Shown in pieces: positions 36,007 through 46,860 of a stretch of DNA of 64,000 bases. This DNA comes from Saxidomus purpurata (Eukaryota; Mollusca; Bivalvia; Venerida; Veneridae): positions 40,133,708 through 40,197,707 of the forward strand of contig JAFMSR010000014.1 of the NCBI GenBank assembly GCA_022818135.1, written 5' to 3'. How positions within the stretch are numbered: position 1 is the stretch's first letter; every line of letters begins with the position of its first letter. A program made the position numbers and the translations under genes. The notes under the pieces were generated by a model. That model was not told the origin of the DNA. It saw nothing but the letters and a program-made list of their open reading frames with translations, and searched no databases.

Positions 36007-39000
36007 TCAAAGTGCCGCAGTTTCTTTGAGGGTTGATGTATCAATAATCCCTATTGTCCTTCCTTTGTCAAGGTCACTTGTCGGAGAGAAACAAGAAGCT
36101 AATGCACTGGCAAATCCACCTAGCAGCATGCAGGAAGCTGAAATTTGAAATAAATTTCACATATAGCGCAACAAGAAAACTAGTTCTAATGACGTTAGTG
36201 TCAAATTAAACTTTTCTCTGTATTAAGAAACTACCATTTGAATGAGATATTTCCTAAAACTTTTAGAAACTAAAAACTTATCTCGAAAACTGGCAAAGAT
36301 ACGGCCATTAAACAGTTATATAGAGAGTAAACAAACATGACGTCATGAAAGCCAAACCATGTAAAAAGTAGTGTCAAAATCACATTTTTTCATTCATTGA
36401 ACTCTCCCTTTCATTTCGATTTAGACTAGAATTAATGTTGTTTTATGTGAAATTTCAAACCTTACTTTGTTTTACTTTCAAATGATTCACAATAAGTAAT
36501 GATGAATATAAAGTCGCTGATTATTGCGCTAAAAGAATTGCAATGTTTTAAAAAATGGTTGCCATGGCAATATATAATGTTTTTCTTCAAAGTTTTGGAC
36601 ATATATGATACTACAATATCTAAGTTACTGTTAAATAATGGTTCTGGACAAAAGCAATACCATGAAGGAAATCACAATGTTTTTGTTTCAATGCAGATTT
36701 ACTCAAAATCTTAATAATCTCGTTAAGTCCAGTTTTCTTCCCTCATTTCTTCGTATATATATGCGACACTGTGTAAATGGTCATCTCATTCAAGGCTTTA
36801 CTTGTCTTAAGTAACCAATACAAATAAACCCAAGTTACCATTTTTAGATAAATACTGATATACTGAGTCACCTACTTTTGTCAATGATATGCTTGACTAC
36901 ATAGCTTGGCTAAAGTTTGCTTGTCAGAAATCTTTGTAGTTGCTATAATGTTGTTATAATATTGAGTCCATGAAGAAAGTTATACTGGAAAGACCCATAA
37001 TTCTGTCTAACAAAAGTCTGAAAAGTTTAAACGTGCCAAGCAAGGAGTCAATGTTTGCGCCTGTCTTTCAATGGTTGTTGTGAAGGCAAATAATGATGGG
37101 AAATTGTAGGGACTAGCTCTTTTGGCATCGTGATTTCTTTCCAAAAATTCTGAAAGGATTCCAAGGGAACAATAAAAGTAACTATACCTGAAACATAAAA
37201 TGCTTGTTCATATGTCCCTCCAACATCGACAAGTATTCCTGTAAAACAATAAACATGAACCAATTTCCAAGTTTCAAGTGAAGCTTCACCTACGAAACAA
37301 CCATTTCCTTCTAAATGTCTAACATGGACTTGCCAACTTTCGGTTTGGACAGTACCATTACTGAGCAAATAGACAGTACTCATCGTGATCAGACCGCATG
37401 AATGTATAGGCCGATCGTGGTCTGCATTTGTTGCTAACCAAAATAATTGGCTGTATTTCGAACAATACTTTGGTTCTTTGTTTCAATCATTATTGGAAAT
37501 AAGTTTGTTAACAAGGAATCATGACTACTCACTTGCTTAAACTGGTCCTAATAGAATCCCAACACCGCTAAACAATTTTAGCTCATTCATACACCATTCA
37601 ATGTAGTCCGAAATTCTAGCCGATACCAGTCAATCGCGTTTCATCGGTATTTCGATCAATACTTTGGTTCTTTATTTCAAATAAAAGCGGTAAGAAACTT
37701 TCCTTTACATGGAAGCATGACTACTCACCTGCTAGAACTGGCCCTAATAGAGTCCCAATACCTCCAAACAACCATAATATACCAAGGGCTATAGAAACAT
37801 TTACTACTCCAACATATTTCATGCTAACACTGGTTGCCAACACATAAGGTTTTCCAAAAACCAATCCTAGAACGACAGAGTACGTCACATTACCAGCATA
37901 CGCATAAGACATGAAGGGATATATGAAAGTCGCGATGCCAAGAATAAACATTGGCAGACCGTATAAAAAGTTTTCATTGGCACAATCAGTGTTTGATGCA
38001 ACTCCTGTTACCACTCTCCCTAACACAGTCAAAATTCCTGACAAAGAGACTAAATATGCGGCTGTTTCGGACGAAAATCCCTTCGTTACAATATAACCGG
38101 GTAGGTGCAAATACACAACGTACAATCCAACACTGTAATTAAACATTCCCACACTTAAACATATCACAGATTTGTTCTTTAGTAAATGAATGTATCTCCG
38201 TAGAGTGACAGTAATTGTTGCACTGTTCGTTGAAATATGTCGTTCTCTTTTACGTTGACGTTGAGCGTAACGTTCCAGCTTGCTAGGAAATGGCACCATC
38301 CCAAATACAATCATTTGAGCGAAAATGCCTGCTAGTATAATAGAGAACCCGACAGCACCGTAAAAAATATAAATAGACTGCATAGCAGGAGCTAGAAGAC
38401 AAATCCCTACACCTGCACCAGAGCATGATAAGCCTATTGCTAAGTTTCTCCTTCTGCGAAAGTAGAACCCGACGACAACCATGTTAGCTGTATACCCCAC
38501 AGCGCCTCCCAGTCCTAGGATTATAAAGTAGTTTAGTTCAACTTGATGCAAATAAGAGAAACAACAAAATGCACCATTATATTCTACGGACTATTCATGC
38601 AAATGAACGGCGTATTAATCTGAGTAATTCGTTGTTGTTGTAAGACTATAAACTTGATATAGGTCAAATTTGATAGACCTTTAATCATTTTTAAATGATT
38701 AATAGGTTTTTGTTACGGTATTAGTTCTTTCATTATACTCAGATAAACGTTACTTTAATCACTCCTAAACATTCCTGCAAATTTAAATGCTGTATCAGTT
38801 CGTTTGGCTTATACCATCAAAACATGCGTACTTGACTAACTTCTATTTGGTAAAGGCATTCTTCCTTTAAGATAAGACTCGAGAATGAATTCGTACTTGA
38901 CTAGTTTAAATACCGTCATGTGATTTTTGATCAGGATGGGTGGCATACTTAACATGACCTTTGACCTTAAATTTATCTTACCAGCAATAACTCCATGCGT

Positions 39001-40423
39001 TAATATTGCAAACTCGATACTTGGAGCAAAGGCTGTTCCTAAAAAGCCAATCACAAACAAAATTCCAGATGTTACTATAGCAACGCGACAACTGAAATGA
39101 TCTGTTATAAGGCTTGATAGTGGTCCTGCAAAAGACAAAATGGTTTATTTTATGTTACAATTACATTGATGCTATTGCAACGCGACAACTTGAACGAATG
39201 ATCTCTTATGATATTGGAACCTAGTCAAGAAAAAGAAATATGAGTAAAGTTACGCAGTTACTATGGCAACGCATCAACTGAAATGCTGTACAATAAAACT
39301 GAAAACTGTAAATATACAAGCAAGTGGTCGAGTGGTTAAAGTCTTGAAATCACTGTAACCTCGCATTGATCCAGGGTTCTTGATTCGAGCCCTGGTTATA
39401 AAGGTTTCTTGAGCACAATCTCATGCTCAGCACGAAATCAAAATCCAGTTGTATGAGGTCAAGTCGAGGTATATATACTTACAAGTTCGGGGCCAATACA
39501 ATGATACATAACCTCAAGAACAGACCTTCTGATTATTGTTATAGAAGCTGTCTTAGTAAATAAATATAACTTTTCTTCATATTACTTGATCATGATTTTA
39601 TGCTCAGCATGATATTGTGCTGGAGAACTTTCATAAGTAGGATCCTGTTTTCGACCGTACTTGAATGTGACTAATTAAGCTTGTGACTAGACTGTTATAT
39701 ACCAATAGTTCGAGAAGGCATGTTCACATTATTTATTTCATTATTTATTTAATTTATTCTTAAACAAAAGTATCTGACTGCTTCGGTTCTACATTGTCCC
39801 ATTTCAACCAATTTAATCAATACTAAGTTAAAGACGACCGAACATACTCATGCCACTAATTGTATATAGGAATCAGCTCATTTAAAATTGCTGTTATAAA
39901 ATGATATGAGCAGATGAATCGTTACATACACGTTCTTCTCCTCGGCAATTTTCTTATTTTCTAATACACTTGAGGTACGAGATTCACTGAGGGAGTTTTG
40001 ATTATTAAGGTACTTCTCAATGAAACATGGAAAATATGGTCTTGAAAAGTAAACTGGGTTTGCTACCTTCAAGCCAATTAATGACATATGTAATGTTACA
40101 GACACACCGTCGTACTACTTTTCTAGTAGTATCAATTGCCTTATTCTTACCTCCAAGCCCAATTATTGACGTGTGAACAGCCCCGACTACTGATGTTATA
40201 GACAAGCTAGCTTGGTATCTTTCCAGTAATATCAACTGCACAATTCCCAAGGCAAACTGTGTTGCTCCAAATAGACAGTAGCTCCCAAATGAGGCAACCA
40301 ATACGACCCACGCCCAACCTGTGTCCAGGTCACTGAAATCATCGACGTCATTGACGTCATGCCCAAGAAGCTTCTCATCCGCTGCTTTGGATACCTTCTG
40401 TTCTGGCATTAGTCAATTCTCTC
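36007..40423 (-). CDS. SLC16/monocarboxylate transporter-like protein, copy B (complete, 456 aa, 5 coding exons)
   Basis: Coding exons on the minus strand are 40151-40409 (ATG 40407-40409), 38982-39125, 37729-38514, 37188-37238 and 36007-36137 (TGA 36007-36009). The sizes 259, 144, 786, 51 and 131 nt are exactly those of copy A, with all GT-AG phase 1 introns. Both SLC16 signatures (DTGWAW; FYFRRRRNLAIGLS) are intact. The protein differs from copy A at scattered sites, for example GSYCLFG for GTFCLLG in TM1 and CSGAGVG for NSGAGVG in TM5. The AG acceptor (40424-40425) precedes the ATG exon. The inferred 5' exon is at 46560, making the first intron about 6.1 kb. The same readthrough option exists at the exon 4 donor (GIVTFIVPLESFQNF in frame). 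Copy B is more diverged from C and A in exon 1 than they are from each other. Confidence 0.9.
37500..37576 (-). pseudogene. Partial duplicate of the MCT exon 3 3' end with mutated donor side, in copy B
   Basis: atgactactcacttgcttaa and the next ~40 bp match the real exon 3 end and donor at 37718-37770, with about 10-15% change. The frame reads through a stop (taa) just before the donor. The duplicated stretch extends left (about 37445-37500) into intron sequence. Copy A has no equivalent. It is a dead exon remnant that could still act as a decoy splice site. Confidence 0.7.
39320..39560 (+). mobile_element. tRNA-Ser-like SINE in intron 1 of copy B
   Basis: A head with tggtcgagtggttaaagt (A box of serine/leucine tRNAs), an anticodon-loop-like cttgaaatc (UGA type) and a gattcgagccctgg B box at about 39382-39395, then an unrelated body. 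Stems do not pair well and the variable arm is irregular, so this is a SINE head or tRNA pseudogene rather than a working tRNA. Confidence 0.6.
40065..40112 (-). pseudogene. Decayed duplicate of MCT exon 1 3' end, copy B intron 1
   Basis: taccttcaagccaattaatg and tgttacagaca copy the exon 1 donor end about 85 bp away. This is the third instance of the remnant found at 51-100 and 10660-10710. Confidence 0.5.
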
Positions 40424-40425
40424 CT

Positions 40426-41472
40426 GAAAAATGTAGGTGTCAGGTAAATATAGTTCACGTCCTAATGAAGGCACGTTGGTGTTGTATTGCTATTTCAGAA
40501 ATATTCATACACTGTATCATATATAATATCACGACAAAAAACTTATCTCGCGAGTTGCTTTTTATCATAAACGTAAGCTTGCGTTTATTTTAATTCGGTT
40601 TCAGCAGTGTTAAGGCAGTGATGTTATTAGGCAAGAGATGTCCGTAAGACAACATGTTCGGCTATTGTCAGTGCTTGCCAATAAAACAAAACTTTTATCA
40701 GTAAATAGCAAAACAAATTTATGTTGCTCTCTTAGTATAAATTTCAACAAAGGCCATACTATATAGTAAATTCAGTCAGGAGTTATCTTACCGGATTGTT
40801 TCAAACCCCAGAAGATTGTATTGAAGTTTTAAATAAATCCCAGAAGTGGTTTAATTATCACTTTCCAATAATGTTCATTTTTTAAATGAAAGAGCACTTT
40901 CAAAGTTACTCTCAGACGTTGGCCTTTTGTCGCAGACCTCAACATCATCCGTACCTGATGATAATGGTGTATTGCTTTCTTCTCTTCTTTTTCTTTTTGG
41001 TATAGCGCACAAAGTATCGAAATTGTTTTGTTTTATACGGTTTTACATCAAACTAAATGATAATACCACAGTACGATTTGAGAAGAAAGAAGGGTCTTCA
41101 AAAGTAAAAGTAAGTATTTGAGTAATAGTAACAGTGAGATGGATGTTTTATTACACCCCCTTGATTTATCAAGTATTTTTGAAAAACTTACGGCTGAAAA
41201 ATAAAAGCCCCTATAAAAAAATATTTATTATTATATTTTCACGTCCGTTATTATTCTTCGTGAACAACCATACAAACTTATGTACTCTTACGTAAACCTT
41301 TATCTCGCTAAATTTCTAGTATTGACGCGTCAGTCTTTCAATCTATTGTTTAAATGTTTGTTTACTGAAAAACAAATATTACACCATGTACAGAATGATC
41401 ATAATCTGCACTGTTGGCAAAGGTCGAGTGCTTTGCTTGCAGCATGTTGGAGATATCAGTAGTATTTTAAAC
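40426..41472. other. First intron of MCT copy B, non-coding
   Basis: No gene or recognisable element. Short frames only. Confidence 0.5.
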
Positions 41473-41585
41473 GCGTCTTTAACATGCGGCGCACCAACGT
41501 TCGACCAGAGCGTCTTTAAAATGCGGCGCACCAACATTCGGCTCGGGCGTCTTTAACATGCCTCGTGCCAACGTTCGACCCGGGC
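41473..41585 (+). repeat. 37-bp tandem repeat, three units
   Basis: Units start gcgtctttaacatgcggcgc at 41473, 41510 and 41547 and continue accaacgttcgacc. They are locally GC-rich in an AT-rich intron. Confidence 0.85.
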
Positions 41586-41872
41586 AATTGTTGTCATCAA
41601 TAGCATGTGTCTTTTTTAGGGCTGTTTGTGACTTTTTATGCATGATATAAAAAAATAGTTCGGTGCATCTACACGGATGTTTACATTATATAGTAATAGT
41701 GATTTCTGTTTGTTTAGGATATGTAGTTTTGTGAAACTTAGGCTAAAATGGGCTTCAGAAATAGAAAGTATTTCTTTAATTAATACTTATTTATTTTGAT
41801 TTTTGTCGTCCAAGTACTTATTTCACAGTCAGACATCTACTATTATCAAACAGACATTGCCAGGTATGCCCC

Positions 41873-42076
41873 GCTTCCATATCAAACGATGGAGCCACCA
41901 TTTTGAAGACACTAGATATTGTTCATCCAGCAGCCAAAACATTGGTGGATATAGCCAAATCACAAGATGCTGAGGTTGGAGATGGTACAACATCAGTGGT
42001 ATTACTGGCTGGGGAATTCCTGAAACAGGCCAAGCCTTACATAGAAGAAGCGGTTCATCCTCAAGTTATAAAATAA
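41873..42076 (+). pseudogene. Captured CCT7 (chaperonin TCP-1 eta) exon fragment
   Basis: About 63 codons in one frame read as the conserved N-terminal ATPase region of a CCT chaperonin subunit, including NDGATIL and [15 protein letters not shown], which holds the GDGTT nucleotide-binding motif. The wording ([32 protein letters not shown]) fits the eta subunit best. Similarity ends after VHPQ and the frame closes at TAA three codons later. No other CCT exon lies nearby, and it sits inside the inferred first intron of MCT copy B on the opposite strand. The coding identity is still high, so the capture may be recent. A cassette-exon role is conceivable but unsupported. Confidence 0.85.
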
Positions 42077-43593
42077 CGTCATAAAATAGTCCTTAAGACA
42101 GTCACCACTGTTTTACCGTGATTTCAATGTGTTTTACTAAGTACATCTTTTTGTATTACTATTTCAACACAAAGCAAAAAGTTCCATTTATATTCTCCCA
42201 GCCGATTGTAGATCTTATATCCAAATATTTTATATTGGGGTTAAAGTTTGCCGCTTTTAAAACTAGTTTCTGTGACGTTTCCTCTCAAGTCTAACGTAAC
42301 GACTCCGATCAGTTGTGCGCTAAAACTGATCTCAATCAGGGATCTTACAAATAGTCTAATAACTCCTGATTCCAAAAGGAAAGAATAACCTTACAAATAA
42401 AAAATTGAAATAATATGAAACGATTCTTGTATATTTTACATAATTTTAATTTTAATATTACAAATGTATATAATTCAGAGTAGCGACATAAACATTTTAG
42501 CACTCCTGTAAATCGCTGTCATTTATAACACGTACATAGCATGTGGTTTATACAACTGTAAGAGGACATCTTTTCAATAGCCGGTATGTTCATATACTAA
42601 TTATAACAACACGTCTGTTGTTTTGGCTGTGTGCATACTCACAGGTGTCAGTGGTGTACCGAGAACCTTAAATAGTCAAAGGGCTATTTGTAACTAAAAT
42701 GCAATGTATGGGTCCCAACTACGCTACTTACACATGTGTACATACTTTGCCAATGCTTACCCCTGGTGTACTGATAGAATTACTTACGTGAAGATGAATT
42801 TGATAGACTTCGGTGGTACACGTATGTAGAAATTGGTAGATTACAATGCAATGAAGGTCTTATGGGTATATTCAGAAACCTTCCTCGACTAGACCCCCAC
42901 CAAGGAAGGGTCCATTACTTGCCGTCCATTGGTCAACCGATTATTAAAATGAATTAGATTTGGCTGATTTATTGCTTTAAGTATTTACAAGCCAACAAGA
43001 TATGCCTAACGGTTTCTTCCTTAGTCGAGGTTGAGTCGAGGAACGTTCTGAATATAGCCATAAGACACTGGTGCTCGTCACTTTGGCGTACACTTTGCGA
43101 TGGTTTTACAGAATTTCGCGGCCTCGATTGTGATACGTATTCTGTTTTCAACCATTCTTTTTCGCCCCATGTCAGGTGTTTGATACATGTTCATGTTTAT
43201 TGTTTAGATTTTGTGTATTATAACAAGGGGTCTAACTCAACAAAACTAAACTGTATATCTCGCCAATAAATGTCTTTGAGCATGGTTTAATTCAACATTC
43301 AACAATTTGTACGTGATGGTAGTTATGACCAAGCTTTTCATGAAAAACATACGGTTTAACTTCTTCCTAACATGGTGGTCCAGCAGCGGGTTATTTGTTT
43401 CACTTAAATTCATGTAAAAGAATTTCATTTACATGGGTTCTTCCACTCACGATGCATCAGTTAACACATTTCTAACGGAAATGTCAGCAAATACCTGCTA
43501 TAAATTGATGAACTACAGTTCTTATTGGCACTCACCACTCACGGTCGATCTTCCATTTCTATATCCCTTAACAGTGATTTATAAAAAAAACCC
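42077..43593. other. Non-coding stretch in the copy B first intron
   Basis: No gene is visible. No tandem repeats or inverted-repeat elements stood out. Confidence 0.4.
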
Positions 43594-43597
43594 TTAA

Positions 43598-43966
43598 AGA
43601 GACATACCCTATAACTGATGCCAGACTAAATAACCTCCAAAAAATGAATAATAAAATCTTTAGAAGTATTATAACTCAACCTAAAAGTTTCAGCTATGCA
43701 TTCCAGTTATTACCAATAAAATCAGCGGTTTAAAATATACTGTTGTACCGTAAACCATTCAATTATCTATGTAGAGTTGTTGCTGTACAATTAATGGGCG
43801 GATGCGATTTATTACAGAAAACCTCTATATTGATTAATTGTGGTAAAATGAGACATTTTTCGCCATAGGTTCTTCTGTGAAATTGTATTAATTCATCATT
43901 TTACGTTCATTGAACACGTAATCTATGTTTCGAGAATATAATCTGCTAGATATAGGGAGTGCCTCT
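43598..43966. mobile_element. TTAA-flanked MITE (piggyBac/Kolobok-type target)
   Basis: The ends are AGAGACATACCCTATAACT and, inverted, AGAGGCACTCCCTATATCT, imperfect TIRs of about 18 bp. TTAA flanks both ends (43594-43597 and 43967-43970). Length 369 bp, no coding capacity. Diverged relatives lie at about 55437-55667. Confidence 0.7.
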
Positions 43967-44109
43967 TTAAGATTTTATTCATTTCCAGCCTTTTTACCCG
44001 CCTCGTGACAAAAGAAGACGTTTGCTAAATTAAAAGGCAAAAAGATAATTGAAAAGCAAAAAGATGTTGTAGAGTGATAAAAATAGGTATTCACGTGGAA
44101 GTTTATGAT

Positions 44110-44300
44110 AAAATATTATACAATTATAGACTTGTAAGGCATTGAATATGATGTGATATTCACCATATGGAAGTAATATTGACCTCAGCTTCACCATACG
44201 GAAGTAATACTGACTGAGGTGTCAGCCGAGGTCAATATTACTCCATATGGTGAATATCATATCATATCCAATGCCTAACAAGTCCATAAATGTTTTATTA
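44110..44300. mobile_element. Fold-back (large hairpin) element
   Basis: The left arm gacttgtaaggcattgaata ... caccatatgg is matched in reverse complement by ccatatggtg ... tccaatgcctaacaagtc on the right (arms ~80 bp, about 90% pairing). The centre holds a second partial copy of caccatacggaagtaatac. As single strand or RNA it would form a long hairpin. Confidence 0.8.
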
Positions 44301-44914
44301 TATTTTGAGTGTTAGCATCAATTTCTGAGACATTTCTTTAAATCTATGCATATGTCTCTATAAGACAGTTGCCGAACAGAAAAATGTTGCGAACCATCAC
44401 TAAATTGCAACTGAAAAAAGACTTGGTTTCCGTTTTCTATTTACCTTAAAATGGAAAATTGCCAGATTTAACACAATTATTAGTTTTCAACATTCAACGT
44501 TATCCAAAAGTCCCGTTATATAAAATTATGTTTCCTGGCTAAACGGTTTGTCTGGCATTGCGTGTAAGTGATTAATGTTCTCACATGCAATATCGGTATA
44601 TATTTCGTGTACAACTAATCGAATTTTCTTTGCAAAATACGTATTAGATATATACATTATTAGAGGTACATACTTATTATATGAAAACTAATTTGCTTTC
44701 TACATTCTATTAAAATGTAAATACGTACACTTAATTTGATAATACATTTCATAAATGTTTTCACTCACAATTATTCTAAACAACATTCTTCTCATCGAGC
44801 TCCTTGCATGACCTAGTACAATATAAACATTCTATGAACGATTCGTTATCTATTTGTACAGGTTTAATCAACAAGAGGTCCTTAGGGGCCATAATCGCTC
44901 TTTGATCTGGATTT

Positions 44915-45440
44915 ACTGGACTGTTCAGAGTAAGTTTTGTGAGCTTTGCATTGTTATCAAGAAAAATCAAACAGAGATCACTGTGACATGGACCCACTGA
45001 TACCCAAAACAGTAAGGATCATCTACTCAGTAAGACCAATTATACTATGAGGTCTGAAGACTGTATCTTAAAATATCGGATTGAAATGATTACAAATTCG
45101 GATTACTATGACCTTAACCTTTGAAATTCTGATCCCCAAAACAATATAGATAATATGTGCATGCAACCTTCTGAGCAAGTTTCATGAAAGTCAAATAAAA
45201 ATTGTGACCTGTAAAGTGTTATCAGGAAAAGCTAATTGTGTCACTGTGACCTTGACCTTTGACCGACTGACCCCGATAATAATAGAGGTCATCTCCTTAG
45301 TACACCAAGAATCCTATGAAGCTTGAAGACTGTGTGTGATATAGAACTCAAGATATTTAGCAGAAACAATTTTCAGAGTTCGGGTCACTGTGACATCAGA
45401 CTTTGACCCACTGCGTTAGAGTCCTGCCAACGTCAGTCAA
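44915..45440 (+). repeat. Diverged ~165-bp dispersed tandem repeat (clam-type)
   Basis: About three units with a core of gtgaccttgacctttgacc, then ccccaaaacaat or ccccgataataatagaggtc, and a tail such as gaagcttgaagactgtg. Recurrent short repeats of this kind occur through the right half of the window. Confidence 0.7.
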
Positions 45441-45466
45441 AATTTTTTTCAAGTTAAGCTCATTAA

Positions 45467-45727
45467 AGCTGCTCACTCTCAGATTTTGGTAAAAAAAAAT
45501 AGAGGTTTTCAAACTGTATGAAAATAACATATTTTAAAATATATAGTCATGTAAAAAAGTTCCAGTATAATTCCTGTCAAGTTTATCTGTATATTAACTA
45601 TATTTGAAAGAAAACGCTACCAAATTATAAACCTTAATGTTGATTCTAGCCTTTAGTTTTATTTTTAGGTATTAGTATGTCAATTTTGAAGAAAAAAAAA
45701 ATCAACGGTAACTGAGAGCGAGCAGCT
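45467..45727. mobile_element. Second TTAA-flanked MITE
   Basis: The TIRs are AGCTGCTCACTCTCAG at the left and, inverted, AGCTGCTCGCTCTCAG at the right. TTAA lies at 45463-45466 and 45728-45731. Length 261 bp, AT-rich interior, no coding capacity. TTAA targets are used by piggyBac and Kolobok transposases. Confidence 0.8.
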
Positions 45728-45731
45728 TTAA

Positions 45732-46379
45732 ACGTTTTAATTTTTTTTAAATTTCAGGCATATAATATTATTTCATCTTATTCATTTTTTTTATATTTTT
45801 CAAAAAGAATCCCAAACAAAGTGATGCTCGCGCATTCCATGTACAGCTGCATTCCTTCTACATTACAAATAAAATCAATAAAAAAATAATATTCAGTTTA
45901 CGTGATTCAAACCCTTGTATATTTAGTCAAGAATTCTGCATGCTCACCACTATAAATTATGCATAAAGGTCATGATCAAGTTAATTCGTCTGGCAGTACC
46001 ATCGTTAAAACTTTTAGTCAATTTATGGGTTATGTCAACGTACCGAAGTATATTATTGTCACGGTTATATGATTTTATGTCGATTTCTCCCATATTCAAT
46101 CAATATTGTTACGGTGACGACAAGGTAAACATAGCGAGTTCTATTTATAGTAACTGTTTAAACAACTGTTCACATTTTATGTAATTACCGACACTATACT
46201 GTCATGTTGTTACATATGTTACCTGACAGAAAATAAAACAGATGTTGATGTGAGTTTGTAATCATTATTTGTTAATTATTGACCATATATACCGATTATA
46301 GCGGACGGCCTATAAAGATAACTGTTGATGTGAGTTGTGACAACTGTTTCTCATATACCCGAGGTATCTGAATGGTCGT
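45732..46379. other. Non-coding stretch
   Basis: AT-rich sequence without recognised features between the MITE and the copy B 5' exon region. Confidence 0.4.
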
Positions 46380-46860
46380 GTTCAATGTACAACTGTACAT
46401 GATTAACGGCTTTACAATATTTCAATGTTTTCTTCCAGATTTATTCTCAGTTAATTGTTCAAGACGGTTCAATGTTGGTATATTAACAACCTTGTGGGTG
46501 GTAAACTCTCAAACGAATAATTAAATAAATGTTCCTGAAAGAAATATAAACACTCTTACCTTAGAAAAAGCGTACGTATAGAATATTCATCTAATTTTAG
46601 TCCAAAACCTTTGACTTAGCATCGAGTTTGACATCAGTTTTGATACACAACCCGCGCGGAACGCTGTACTATACAACGTGAATATAACAAATGTTGTAAA
46701 TACAAACGACCGATAGAAGAATAAGCATATATTAATCCAGCTAACAAAGTTTGTATGAACCAGGTTATGTGTAAATAAACTCTGGGAGTGACACTTTTTT
46801 TTTATTGTGCGAACCATTTTAATTGCGTTTTTTTTTATGAAATCAATTCATCAACATGGC
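46380..46860 (-). promoter_or_regulatory. Inferred 5' exon and promoter region of MCT copy B (diverged X-Y order)
   Basis: Sequence up to ~46560 aligns by eye with the donor-side part of block X (gattaacggctttacaat ... ctgttcaagacg type) and ends in the same donor (GTAAGAGTG, minus strand, GT at 46558-46559). Sequence from about 46645 to 46860 aligns with block Y (cgcgcggaac, gatagaagaa, aaccaggttatgtgtaaata). The X-then-Y order equals copy C, so it is the ancestral layout. The exact start of transcription cannot be read. Confidence 0.55.

Noticed and set aside
37048..37383. Independent 111-codon gene on the minus strand
   Set aside because: It is MCT exon 4 read through into both neighbouring introns.
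39320..39405. Functional tRNA-Ser gene
   Set aside because: Stems pair poorly, the variable arm is irregular and there is no clean acceptor stem; better read as a SINE head.
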